Positions 6,754 to 14,783 are shown, counted from the first letter of the stretch. The stretch is 64,000 bases of DNA from Oribacterium sp. WCC10 (GCF_900113415.1 NZ_FOPH01000001.1:62001-126000); one strand, 5' to 3'. The notes: generated from the sequence alone by a model not told the origin. Numbers and translations: made by a program.

Positions 6754-8187
6754 ATGATAAAAAGAGATAAAAGAGTGGAGCTGCTGGCACCGGCAGGTTC
6801 ATTTAAATCTGTAGTGGCAGCAGTTAATGCAGGCGCCGATGCCATATATATGGGTGGCCGCAAATTTGGTGCCCGCGCGTATGCGGATTCAGCTAAGACC
6901 GAGGAGGAAGATATGGTGATGGAGGCCATCCGTTACTGTCATCTCTTCTCGGTAAAACTTTATATGACGGTAAATATACTCTTTAAGGATTCAGAACTTA
7001 AAGAGCTTTTTTCATACATAAAACCGTATTACGAGGCCGGAGTAGACGGACTTATAATGCAGGATCTCGGTGCTATCAGGGAAATTCACGAGATGTTTCC
7101 GGGACTTGAAGTGCATGCAAGTACACAGCAGACTATCGCCAGTGTGGCAGGTGCCCGTATGGCTCAGAAGTTCGGTATGACCAGAGCTGTGTGCAGCAGA
7201 GAACTCAGTCTTTCCGAGATAAAACGGATTCATGATGAGACAGGTATGGAACTTGAGGTATTTTGCCATGGCGCAATGTGCTACAGCTACTCGGGTGCCT
7301 GCTTTATGTCATCTCTTTTAGGTGGAAGGTCCGGTAACAGAGGTCGATGTGCAGGAACATGCAGACTCTGCTATGAAGCCATCAATCGCGGTGAAACCGC
7401 AATGGGTGAATCTCCTTTTATGAATAATGGTGAGAGAACTGAAACTCATAAAAAGGGATACATCCTGAGTATGAAGGATATGCAGACCATAGATCTTCTT
7501 CCTGAATTGATCGAAGCCGGAGCCTACAGTTTCAAGATTGAGGGACGAATGAAGTCTCCTGTATATACAGCCGGTGTGGTAAGTGTTTACAGGAAATATC
7601 TCGATCTGGCCCTTGATTATCTCGGACTGGATAATTCCGGAACAGATATAAGAAGTGTGGGTGTCAGAAAGGACAGAACATACAGTGTTGATCCGGAAGA
7701 TCTTAGAGTATTAAGAGAGATCTTCGACAGAGGCGGTACAACAAGCTATATGAAGAAGCATAACGGTGCCGATATGATAGCTATCGAAGAGAAGAAATTC
7801 CGAGAAGTAGACAAGGAAGTGATCGGAAGAATCGAAGAATTATATATCGATAAAAACCGTACACTTACGCTGGATGCTCACATGAATATGACAGTGGGTG
7901 CGCCTGCGGTTCTTACATTGAGTGACAGTATGGGAAGAATGGTGACAGTAGTTTCTGATGATGTGGTTTCAGCGGCTGAAAGTCATCCGATGTCAGAGGC
8001 TGATGTGGAAGCAAGACTCAGAAAGACAGGCGGAACTGTATTTACGTTTGATGAAGTGAAGGTAGAGATAGAAGGTGCAGCGTTTTATCCCGTAGGAAAG
8101 CTCAATCAGCTTAGGCGTAAAGCACTTGATATGTACGAAGAGGAGATTTTAAGTGGCTCGAAGAGACAACTCGCCGAAACAGAATAA
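6754..8187 (+). CDS. U32 family peptidase / TrhP-type tRNA hydroxylation protein
   Basis: Peptidase U32 family protein of 477 residues. Family members in this group (Escherichia TrhP/YegQ, Bacillus YrrN-YrrO) are linked to prephenate-dependent 5-hydroxyuridine formation in tRNA, although the family name is peptidase. Visible hallmarks: VELLAPAGSFKSVVAAVNAGADAIYMGG (split here for reference at residues 8-34), the U32 signature EVFCHGAMCYSYSGACFMSS (about 168-187), cysteine cluster GRCAGTCRLCYE (about 200-211), and KDMQTIDLLPELIEAGAYSFKIEGRMKSP (positions about 242-270). It follows zapA by nine bases and overlaps the next gene by 35 bases, so the three look like one operon. Confidence 0.85.
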   Translation: MIKRDKRVELLAPAGSFKSVVAAVNAGADAIYMGGRKFGARAYADSAKTEEEDMVMEAIRYCHLFSVKLYMTVNILFKDSELKELFSYIKPYYEAGVDGLIMQDLGAIREIHEMFPGLEVHASTQQTIASVAGARMAQKFGMTRAVCSRELSLSEIKRIHDETGMELEVFCHGAMCYSYSGACFMSSLLGGRSGNRGRCAGTCRLCYEAINRGETAMGESPFMNNGERTETHKKGYILSMKDMQTIDLLPELIEAGAYSFKIEGRMKSPVYTAGVVSVYRKYLDLALDYLGLDNSGTDIRSVGVRKDRTYSVDPEDLRVLREIFDRGGTTSYMKKHNGADMIAIEEKKFREVDKEVIGRIEELYIDKNRTLTLDAHMNMTVGAPAVLTLSDSMGRMVTVVSDDVVSAAESHPMSEADVEARLRKTGGTVFTFDEVKVEIEGAAFYPVGKLNQLRRKALDMYEEEILSGSKRQLAETE

Positions 8188-9418
8188 AGGAAATGTACGA
8201 AAGTCGGATTCCGTAAGAAAAGATTTTGCGGATAATGCATATTCCAATGGTAAAAGATCAGGGAAAAAGGAAGATACAGGCCGTGCAAAGTCAGCTAAGC
8301 GTTCTGCAGCCAGAGGAACCGAAGGAAAGAAGAGGGCCTTTGGAGGATCTGATTCCGGAAAAAGACAAGAAGCCTCGGATTTTCATAAGAAACGGTCCGG
8401 AGTGGTGCCGTCTGGAAATAGAAATGACAGCACTGTGAAAAAGTATATTCCCCGTGAAAAAAGATATGCGACGGAAACAGGACTTTCCGCCGGAGACTGG
8501 AATCTCCGGGTTTCGGTTTCTGTTGAGACGGAGGAACAGCTTGATGCTGTTCTTCATCATGAGGGAGTAAATCTCATCTATATAGATGAAGCATGCTTCG
8601 GGATCAGAGAAACTGCGAAGGGCGGATCTTCGGCGGAGTCATCTGCAGTAAAAGGTGATGATGCTGAGTCGGAAGCATTTGCGAAGATAATTGAGAATAT
8701 ACACAAAGTCGGGAAGAAGGCAGGGTTAAGACTCAGACGTATAGAGAGAGATACGGATTCCGGGCTCGATTCTGCAAACTTAATCAAAAAGCTTATAGAC
8801 AGGGATGCCGCACCGGATGCGCTCCTTATCCGTAGCTTTGATGAAGCTATGATGGTTTCGGAGCTTGAGAATTCAGAAACTGGTAATAAAGGTTTAAACC
8901 ATATTGGCCGTATATTCGATTATACTTGTTATGGATATAACAAAGAGGCGGTTTCCATGCTCAGGGATCTTGGAGCAGAAAAGCTTACATATCCTATAGA
9001 GCTTACATATCGCGAATGTCTGAATCTCAGAGCTTCTGTCAGAGCGGCTTCAGAGGAAGGAGACACTTCCGAAATACCTTATGAGATGCTGGTGTACGGT
9101 CACCTTCCGATGATGGTAAGCGCTAACTGTATCCAGAGAACTTCGGACAGATGTGATCATCAGAACAGATTCCTGGTTTTACGGGATCGTATGCAGAAGA
9201 ATATGCCGGTACGTTGCTACTGCAAGTACTGCTACAATCAGATTTTTAATGCAGAGCCGTTACTGTTATATGACCTGGAGGATGAAATCCGTAGACTGGA
9301 ACCGGAGAGTGTGCGCTATGACTTTTCGGTAGAGTCAGGTGAAGAGGTGCTTAAGATTCTTTCCGGAGCGATACCTGAAAATATGACCAGAGGTCATTTT
9401 CGTCACGGAATCGAGTAA
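8153..9418 (+). CDS. U32-associated C-terminal-type domain protein with basic disordered N-terminus
   Basis: 421 residues, GTG start with AGGAG seven bases upstream, overlapping the 3' end of the U32 gene by 35 bases. Residues 1-105 are Lys/Arg/Ser/Gly-rich and look disordered and RNA-binding. Residues 115-421 resemble the C-terminal module of large U32 proteins: VYGHLPMMVSANCIQRTSDRCD, then a Cys pair CYCKYCYNQIFNAEPLLLYD (about 345-365) and VRYDFSVESGEE. In many Clostridia this module is fused to the U32 catalytic domain; here it is a separate, translationally coupled gene, so the two products likely act together. The functional inference comes from the neighbour. Confidence 0.6.
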   Translation: MARRDNSPKQNKGNVRKSDSVRKDFADNAYSNGKRSGKKEDTGRAKSAKRSAARGTEGKKRAFGGSDSGKRQEASDFHKKRSGVVPSGNRNDSTVKKYIPREKRYATETGLSAGDWNLRVSVSVETEEQLDAVLHHEGVNLIYIDEACFGIRETAKGGSSAESSAVKGDDAESEAFAKIIENIHKVGKKAGLRLRRIERDTDSGLDSANLIKKLIDRDAAPDALLIRSFDEAMMVSELENSETGNKGLNHIGRIFDYTCYGYNKEAVSMLRDLGAEKLTYPIELTYRECLNLRASVRAASEEGDTSEIPYEMLVYGHLPMMVSANCIQRTSDRCDHQNRFLVLRDRMQKNMPVRCYCKYCYNQIFNAEPLLLYDLEDEIRRLEPESVRYDFSVESGEEVLKILSGAIPENMTRGHFRHGIE

Positions 9419-9442
9419 AGTTAGGACGCGAATTTTTTTACT

Positions 9443-10921
9443 ATGATCAATTTATATATTACAGCTGCAAAGTATATTCAGTTGGTGCTGATAGTTCTGT
9501 ATACATATTGTAATTTCAGATTTCTGTCCATACCTGATCAGGAAGATGCGAATCCGCTGTGTGACTGGCAGTTTCGCATCGTTCTGCTTGCACATTTTCT
9601 GATGAATGTTGCTATCTATGTGAAAACCGGGGAGATAAGTGCCCTGTTTTTCTACGGAGCGCAGCTGGTCTTTTTCCTCTTGTATACGTTTTTTTCGATG
9701 CGTATATATCGTAATATCAATCGACTTCTTTTAAACAATACCGTATTTTTTATGGCATATGGACTCATAACTCTTGAGCGTCTTGATATGACAAAGGCGC
9801 TCAAGCAGTTTGTGATAATGGTTGGCGCGGCTGCCATGACGATGGTGATCCCGTATATCATTGACAAGGTGTGGGATCTTGTCAGGTGGAGGTATGTCTT
9901 TGCCGCAGCAGGTATCCTGATGCAGGGAATAGTCCTTATCATTGGTGCCACCAGTTATGGAGCCAAGATGTCCATCTCTATCGGTGGCATGACATTTCAG
10001 GCTTCGGAAGTTGTTAAGATAACTTTTGTGCTTGCCACAGCAGGTATGCTGAGTCAGGCCGGGAACTTCAGAGATATTTGCATAACAACTATGGTTGCGG
10101 GACTTCATATGCTGATACTGGTTTTATGTAAGGATCTTGGGTCGGCGCTGATATTTTTCCTCGCATATCTTGTGATGCTTTACATCTCTACAAACAATCT
10201 TTTATATCTGTTCCTGGGTAATGCCGGCATGATCATGGCTGCGGTATTTTCCTATTTTGCCTTCGATCATGTGAAGACGAGAGTCTTTGCATGGATGGAT
10301 CCGTGGGCGGATATTGACAATAAGGGATATCAGATAACCCAGTCGCTCTTTGCTATAGGAACCGGCGGATTCATGGGACTTGGACTGTATCAGGGATTGC
10401 CGAACAAGATACCTATCGTTGAGAAGGATTTCATTATTTCTGCGATTTCGGAAGAGATGGGGGCATTGACGGCGATATGTATCACGCTGGTATGCCTTGG
10501 CTGCTTCATACAGATGATGGTCATAGCCACATATATGGAAGATAACTTCTATAAATATGTATCCGTGGGGCTTGCGATAGAGTATATAGTGCAGGTTTTC
10601 CTGACTATCGGAGGAGCGATAAAGTTTATTCCTTCAACCGGAGTCACACTTCCGTTTATGAGTTACGGTGGATCGTCTCTGGTGTCTGCATTTATGGTCT
10701 TTTCGTTGATTCAGGCACTCTATATCATTCAGGGTAATGAAGATGAAGAGGATGAAATCGCAGTTCTCAATGATGTTTCGTCCGAACTTGATGACGCAGA
10801 TGATGAATACTATGATGATGAATACAATGCCGATGAATATGATGAGGATTATTCTGATGAATACGACGATGATCCACGGTACAGTGGCGAGAAGATCACC
10901 GTTGAAGACCTCGGGATATAA
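9443..10921 (+). CDS. FtsW/RodA/SpoVE family peptidoglycan glycosyltransferase
   Basis: SEDS-family polytopic protein (492 residues, about 10 membrane segments) that polymerises lipid II with a partner class B PBP. Family marks: KDLGSALIFFLAYLVMLY (about 228-245), the catalytic-region Asp within WADIDNKGYQITQSLFAIGTGG (about 288-309, the family WxDP/QxxQSL block), EEMGALTAI and SYGGSSLVSAFM near residue 415. The last about 60 residues are extraordinarily acidic and tyrosine-rich (YYDDEYNADEYDEDYSDEYD), an unusual cytoplasmic tail. The PBP gene follows 224 bp downstream, giving a SEDS-PBP pair. Whether it serves elongation, division or sporulation cannot be decided here. Confidence 0.88.
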   Translation: MINLYITAAKYIQLVLIVLYTYCNFRFLSIPDQEDANPLCDWQFRIVLLAHFLMNVAIYVKTGEISALFFYGAQLVFFLLYTFFSMRIYRNINRLLLNNTVFFMAYGLITLERLDMTKALKQFVIMVGAAAMTMVIPYIIDKVWDLVRWRYVFAAAGILMQGIVLIIGATSYGAKMSISIGGMTFQASEVVKITFVLATAGMLSQAGNFRDICITTMVAGLHMLILVLCKDLGSALIFFLAYLVMLYISTNNLLYLFLGNAGMIMAAVFSYFAFDHVKTRVFAWMDPWADIDNKGYQITQSLFAIGTGGFMGLGLYQGLPNKIPIVEKDFIISAISEEMGALTAICITLVCLGCFIQMMVIATYMEDNFYKYVSVGLAIEYIVQVFLTIGGAIKFIPSTGVTLPFMSYGGSSLVSAFMVFSLIQALYIIQGNEDEEDEIAVLNDVSSELDDADDEYYDDEYNADEYDEDYSDEYDDDPRYSGEKITVEDLGI

Positions 10922-11145
10922 TCATGCTTATGTCATGTGAGTATTAGAGTGGCAAGAGGCGAATGGAACAGTTAAACAAGACCGCGTTATATGCCGGACT
11001 TTTGCGGAAGTTTTCGCGATATCCTTTCTGCTGACATGATGAAAAGCACGACTGTCTCAGGCTTTTGTGCCTGATCAGTCATATGCCTCTGAGTGTTTTC
11101 GGAAATCAACAGGAAAAATGCGTTTATTAACAGGTGACAAAATAG

Positions 11146-12639
11146 ATGGCAAACAGGAATTCCCGTTCGGGAGCAAGAAAATCAAATAAAAACATTATCG
11201 GATTCGTGTACTTCTTTTCGCTTTTGTTTTTTGCCATGATCGGCTATATGATTTATTTCATTGGCTGGGGATCAGGGGACCTTATGGGTAATGCCTACAA
11301 CCCGCGAATGGAGGTTTTCAATAACAGATTCGTTAGAGGCGCCATAATATCTTCGGACGGACAGGTTCTGGCAAGGACCAATGTCAGCGATACCAGAAAG
11401 AATTCTGATGGAAGTGACAATCCTGACGGAGCATACACGGAGACCAGAGAGTATCCCTTCGGAGAAACATTTGCACAGGCGGTAGGATACTCGACAAAGG
11501 GCAAAACCGGAGTTGAGGCTCTGGCTAATTTCTATCTCATGGAGTCCAATTCCAATCCTGTTGTTCAGGTGGTGAATGAGATAACTGAGACAAAGAGTCA
11601 GGGAGACAATGTTATCACGACTTTGGATGCCGGTCTTCAAAAGGTGGCTTACGAGGCACTGGGCGAGCATAACGGTGCGGTCATTGCGGTGAATCCGAAA
11701 ACCGGAGAGGTGCTGGCTATGGCTTCAAAGCCAAGTTACGATCCAAACTCGGTCGTTCAGGACTGGGACTATATCGTAAATGAAAGAAGTGATGAAGCAC
11801 CGCTCCTGAACAGATGTACTCAGGGACTGTATGCGCCCGGTTCGACCTTCAAGATAGTCATGGCCCTTGAGTATATTCGTGAGCATCCCAATGATTATCA
11901 GAACTTTGAGTTCCATTGTAACGGGGCTTATCATGACGAAGAAAACTCCGATTACGTGGTTCACTGCTACAGCGGTGAGGTTCACGGCTCTGAGGATCTT
12001 AAGGCGGCGTTTACATATTCTTGTAATTCGGCATTTGCAAAGATCGGAACGGTTATAGATAAGAGCAGGCTTGCAGAGACAGCGGAGAAGCTTTTGTTTA
12101 ATCAGGAGCTGCCTATAGCGGTGTCATCAAGTAAAAGCAGGTTCAATGTTACTGAGAGTTCAGGTACATGGACCATGATGCAGACAGCCATCGGACAGGG
12201 TGAAACCATGATGAGTCCGCTTCACGAAGTTATCCTTGCATCGGCTATTGCCAACAAGGGAGTTCTGGCGAAACCGAAGCTTCTCAAGCAGGTTCAGTCG
12301 GCAGAGGGTAATGTTGTTAAAGTCTTTGATGACACTGAAACAGAACAGCTGATGACGGAAAGTGAAGCTACTATCCTCGGTTCTTTCATGCGCTCGGTTG
12401 TAAGCGAAGGTACCGCGTCAAAGCTGAGAGATGCTGAGTATGAGGCAGCCGGAAAGACCGGTTCCGCGGAAGTGGTGAAAAACGGCGAAACCATCACCAA
12501 TGCCTGGTTCACAGGATTTGCACCGTATAACGATCCGGAAATTGCAGTCTGTGTAGTTGTAGAGGAAGGCGAGACCGGCGGAAGAACAGCTGTACCGGTG
12601 GCAAAGGAAGTTTTTGACTACTGGATAAATGAGAGATGA
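11146..12639 (+). CDS. class B penicillin-binding protein (transpeptidase)
   Basis: Membrane-anchored D,D-transpeptidase that cross-links peptidoglycan, probably partner of the SEDS protein upstream. One N-terminal membrane segment (about residues 17-40), an N-terminal pedestal region starting FNNRFVRGAI, and a transpeptidase domain with the catalytic triad motifs STFK (about 231-234), SCN (about 291-293) and KTGSAE (about 437-442). GVEALANFYL and AVIAVNPKTGEVLAMAS are family landmarks. 497 residues, close to mycobacterial PbpA. AGGTGA lies about 10 bases before the ATG. A clear terminator follows. Confidence 0.92.
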   Translation: MANRNSRSGARKSNKNIIGFVYFFSLLFFAMIGYMIYFIGWGSGDLMGNAYNPRMEVFNNRFVRGAIISSDGQVLARTNVSDTRKNSDGSDNPDGAYTETREYPFGETFAQAVGYSTKGKTGVEALANFYLMESNSNPVVQVVNEITETKSQGDNVITTLDAGLQKVAYEALGEHNGAVIAVNPKTGEVLAMASKPSYDPNSVVQDWDYIVNERSDEAPLLNRCTQGLYAPGSTFKIVMALEYIREHPNDYQNFEFHCNGAYHDEENSDYVVHCYSGEVHGSEDLKAAFTYSCNSAFAKIGTVIDKSRLAETAEKLLFNQELPIAVSSSKSRFNVTESSGTWTMMQTAIGQGETMMSPLHEVILASAIANKGVLAKPKLLKQVQSAEGNVVKVFDDTETEQLMTESEATILGSFMRSVVSEGTASKLRDAEYEAAGKTGSAEVVKNGETITNAWFTGFAPYNDPEIAVCVVVEEGETGGRTAVPVAKEVFDYWINER

Positions 12640-12647
12640 TATATTTG

Positions 12648-12683
12648 CTGCCATCAGATCAGTTGATCTGGTGGCAGTTTTTT
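12648..12683 (+). terminator. rho-independent terminator after the PBP gene
   Basis: CTGCCATCAGATCA pairs with TGATCTGGTGGCAG (one G-T pair), followed by TTTTTT at 12678-12683. It closes the SEDS-PBP unit. Confidence 0.85.
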
Positions 12684-12720
12684 AATTATAACGATTTTTT
12701 TAAAATGATACGATGCAAGG

Positions 12721-12972
12721 GTCAAAAGTACCAAATCACGTGATTGCACGATGATTTGAGACTTTATGACCCGCCCGAACACGAATAACGTAGTCGTTTT
12801 GCACAGCAAAAGGACGTGAGTTATGAGTGCTCAGTAGCACAACTGCCTTCGATTTTTAATCGAAGGAGCCACGCGGCTTTGAGCGCTTCAAAGGAATCTG
12901 TAAGGATTCCTGCTCTATGCACACGAATGTGTGCGTCCTGCGCATCATAAGTGAGTGGCAAATACTTTTGAC
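12721..12972. repeat. family A intergenic element, full-length multi-hairpin copy
   Basis: The element is bounded by GTCAAAAGTA (12721-12730) and its inverse TACTTTTGAC (12963-12972). It contains GACCCGCCCGAACACGAAT (from 12768), which recurs at 59357, and the right end GTGAGTGGCAAATACTTTTG, which recurs at 59397 and near 63925. Between the ends lie consecutive hairpins: GTTTTGC/GCAAAAG, CCTTCGATT/AATCGAAGG, AGCC/GGCT, GGAATC/GATTCC, GCACAC/GTGTGC. No coding capacity. It resembles a small MITE or structured-RNA repeat and occupies most of the 433-bp gap between the PBP and XRE genes. Confidence 0.7.
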
Positions 12973-13023
12973 ACTCACATCATGATACTATAATAGCAAT
13001 TTGATGATAAAATCCCAAGAAAA

Positions 13024-13039
13024 TGCTATAATAATAGCA
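13024..13039. promoter_or_regulatory. operator and -10 region of the XRE (HipB-like) gene
   Basis: TGCTAT-AATA-ATAGCA is a perfect 6-bp-arm palindrome that contains the TATAAT -10 (13027-13032). A related ACTATAATAGCAAT block lies about 40 bp upstream at 12987-13000. Two spaced half-similar sites over the promoter fit autorepression by the downstream HTH protein, as in hipBA operons. Confidence 0.55.
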
Positions 13040-13072
13040 ATATCTCAAAACTGTTTCTAAAGGAGCGCATAG

Positions 13073-13348
13073 ATGGATTATTTATGGGATTTGCCTTCAG
13101 ATGTGACCAAAAGACTGGCATCAAGGATGAAAAATATAAGGAAGAGAAAAAAACTTACCCAAAAACAATTGGCCGGAAGAAGTAATGTGAGTTATGCCAC
13201 GTTGAGAAAATTCGAGAGTAGCGGGCAGATATCGTTGGAATCATTCGTGAAGCTGACAATGGAATTAGGTCTCGTGAATGAAATAAACGAATTATTTACC
13301 AAGCCAGTGTATAACAGTATCGAGGAGGTTATAAATGAAAGCAAATAA
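13073..13348 (+). CDS. XRE-family HTH repressor, HipB-like orphan antitoxin
   Basis: 91 residues, mostly one Cro/CI-type helix-turn-helix: RMKNIRKRKKLTQKQLAGRS then NVSYATLRKFESSGQISLES (about 19-60). The tail FTKPVYNSIEEVINESK is typical of HipB-type antitoxins that precede hipA in Clostridia. AAAGGAGCG precedes the ATG. A second start codon with its own GAGGAGG lies inside the 3' end (13335), in the overlapping position a hipA toxin would take, but that frame stops after 12 codons. It therefore looks like the surviving antitoxin of a broken hipBA pair, possibly now acting only as a DNA-binding protein. Confidence 0.75.
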   Translation: MDYLWDLPSDVTKRLASRMKNIRKRKKLTQKQLAGRSNVSYATLRKFESSGQISLESFVKLTMELGLVNEINELFTKPVYNSIEEVINESK

Positions 13349-13373
13349 AACGCTCGACGAGTCAAACGCATAG
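13335..13373 (+). pseudogene. 12-codon stub of a truncated downstream toxin gene (hipA-like)
   Basis: ATG at 13335 with GAGGAGG eight bases upstream, overlapping the antitoxin gene by 14 bases, encodes MKANKTLDESNA then TAG. The ribosome site and overlap are those of a translationally coupled partner, but the rest of the gene is absent; a hairpin-rich cassette begins at the stop. The hipA identity is inferred from position and from the HipB-like neighbour. Confidence 0.5.
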
Positions 13374-13468
13374 TGGCTTGAACAAAGTGAAAGCCAGCGC
13401 CTTGAGACGCCGGCTGAGTAATCAGAGGCTTATAGCCTCAGAGCAAACCACCCGTTTGACGGGTGGTT
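13374..13468 (+). repeat. hairpin-rich cassette replacing the body of the hipA-like gene
   Basis: Successive inverted repeats: TGGCTT/AAGCCA, alternative AGCCAGC/GCCGGCT, GAGGCT-tat-AGCCTC (13425-13439) and AACCACCCG-tttga-CGGGTGGTT (13446-13468). No frame of note. The array resembles the structured right ends of IS200/IS605-type elements or a relic of one, but no transposase is present, so the origin is a guess. Confidence 0.4.
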
Positions 13469-13529
13469 GTGATTAATTTAAAATGTGGACATGAGATATT
13501 TAATCAAGATGGTTACATGGCAGGTTCAA

Positions 13530-13718
13530 TTATTTTTTATACTGCTCGCGTTCCATATATATAATTCTTGACATCATATATATAACATAGTCTGGGGGAG
13601 TCCTGACTCCCTGTTCCCAATGGGATAGTGTTCCCAAAGGTATACGAAATTTTTTCGCAAATGCAGCCTGCGACAATCCGGTGATTTTTCGTAATTCCTT
13701 AATCAGCATTTGGATCAC
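13530..13718 (-). CDS. small HTH (XRE-type) protein, second gene of the KilA-N module
   Basis: 62 residues consisting of a single helix-turn-helix: LIKELRKITGLSQAAFAKKF then RIPLGTLSHWEQGVRTPPDY (about 5-44), close to MqsA/HigA-type antitoxin HTH domains. Its start overlaps the end of the KilA-N gene by 20 bases, implying translational coupling. It may bind the palindrome upstream of the operon (14597-14632). Function as regulator or antitoxin is inference. Confidence 0.7.
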   Translation of the reverse strand: MIQMLIKELRKITGLSQAAFAKKFRIPLGTLSHWEQGVRTPPDYVIYMMSRIIYMEREQYKK

Positions 13719-14580
13719 CGCCTTTTAAAAGATTTGGATTTACATTTCCAAGTTTTCTTTTAGCAGCATTTTTTTGAAGGATTTCCGTCTGTCTAAATGC
13801 TACCGAACGTAATTTTTGCAGTCTTTCCTGTTGAGTTAACCCCTGAGAAATCCATTCTGCATTAAAGTTTTCAAGATTAATAAGGACTATCAGTTCCTCG
13901 GCGGACGCATAATCCCTTATGTTCTCGCCTTTTTTCGCCTCTTCTGGATGTTCTTTTCGCCAATCTGTTGCGCGTTTACCAAAGAGCGCAACATTTAAAA
14001 GATCGGCCTCATTCGCAAATGTGTACGTCTTTTCTTCGCTTGTTAATTCGTCTGTAATCAGATATGTTTGAACGGCATCTGTATGGATGTGATAATTCAG
14101 TTTTGTAAGAGCTCTTTTTTCGTCCCAACCAATAGCTTTTCTTTCAGCTTCATCTTTCTTCAGCCGCTGATAATCTTTGATTATATAAAGCTTGAACTCC
14201 GGAGAAATCCAGGAAGCAAACTCAAAAGCGATGTCAGAGTGAGCATATGTTCCACCGTATTTACCTGCTTTCGATTTTATCCCCTTAGCCTGCATTCTTT
14301 CAATCCATTGCTTTGGAGTCATAATGAGTCTTCCTCGTTCGTTTCTAACCGATTGGAATTCCAATCGGTTAAAATCTTCCAGATTATGAATTTCTTCCCA
14401 GACTGCAAGAAAATCAATTGTCGAATAAGAACTCATCCAATTAGTAATAACGACCCTTGGGTCTTCGGAATTCTTGTATTTAGCTATATCTGTAAGGCTG
14501 ATATAGCTATTATCGGAATCAGTGATATCAATAACACTTATTTCAACACCACTGGCATTAATCTTTGATTTTTGTGCCAT
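13699..14580 (-). CDS. KilA-N domain-containing protein
   Basis: 293 residues. The N-terminal half (about 10-115) is a KilA-N domain: VIDITDSDNSYISLTDIAKY, NWMSSYSTIDFLAVWEEIHN and YAHSDIAFEFASWISPEFKLYI (within about 108-135). KilA-N is a DNA-binding fold common in phages, large DNA viruses and bacterial accessory loci. The C-terminal half (about 150-293) is charged and helical, with RALTKLNYHIHTDAVQTYLI, seen in bacterial KilA-N proteins of unassigned role. AGAGGTGAA precedes the ATG and a palindrome overlaps the promoter. No other phage genes are nearby, so this is a two-gene cargo module, not a prophage. Confidence 0.82.
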   Translation of the reverse strand: MAQKSKINASGVEISVIDITDSDNSYISLTDIAKYKNSEDPRVVITNWMSSYSTIDFLAVWEEIHNLEDFNRLEFQSVRNERGRLIMTPKQWIERMQAKGIKSKAGKYGGTYAHSDIAFEFASWISPEFKLYIIKDYQRLKKDEAERKAIGWDEKRALTKLNYHIHTDAVQTYLITDELTSEEKTYTFANEADLLNVALFGKRATDWRKEHPEEAKKGENIRDYASAEELIVLINLENFNAEWISQGLTQQERLQKLRSVAFRQTEILQKNAAKRKLGNVNPNLLKGGDPNAD

Positions 14581-14596
14581 TCATTTCACCTCTGTA

Positions 14597-14632
14597 TATA
14601 TCAATGATACATAATTATATACCATTGATATA
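14597..14632. promoter_or_regulatory. palindromic operator over the KilA-N operon promoter
   Basis: TATATCAATG (14597-14606), 16 bp, then CATTGATATA (14623-14632): perfect 10-bp arms. On the minus strand the central part contains TATAAT, 17-40 bases before the KilA-N start. The layout suggests autoregulation by the HTH protein or the KilA-N protein. Confidence 0.6.
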
Positions 14633-14700
14633 GTTCATTCAAGCGTTATGGTAAATCTGGGCAGCTGCAGATATCGGATGGACACATTATTCAAATTGAG

Positions 14701-14720
14701 AAACTTGAGCGGTTACTATT
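14701..14720. repeat. remnant of a third type I TA terminator
   Basis: AAACTTGAGCGGTTACTATT is identical over 20 bp to the distal arm of the locus 2 bidirectional terminator (17159-17178). No promoter, 5' repeat or toxin frame remains around it. It lies in the 503-bp gap between the KilA-N operon and the exoprotein genes, which also holds a hairpin and a CAP remnant. Confidence 0.6.
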
Positions 14721-14783
14721 TCGGATATCATCATAATAAATCTCTTTGTCTAAAAATTAAATTTAGATTATTGTCTTCTAAGG

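Noticed and set aside
12721-13468. CRISPR array from repeated hairpins
   Set aside because: The inverted repeats differ in sequence and spacing; no regular direct repeats and no cas genes.
13530-14580. Prophage, suggested by the KilA-N domain
   Set aside because: No integrase, capsid, terminase or lysis genes are nearby; only a two-gene module.
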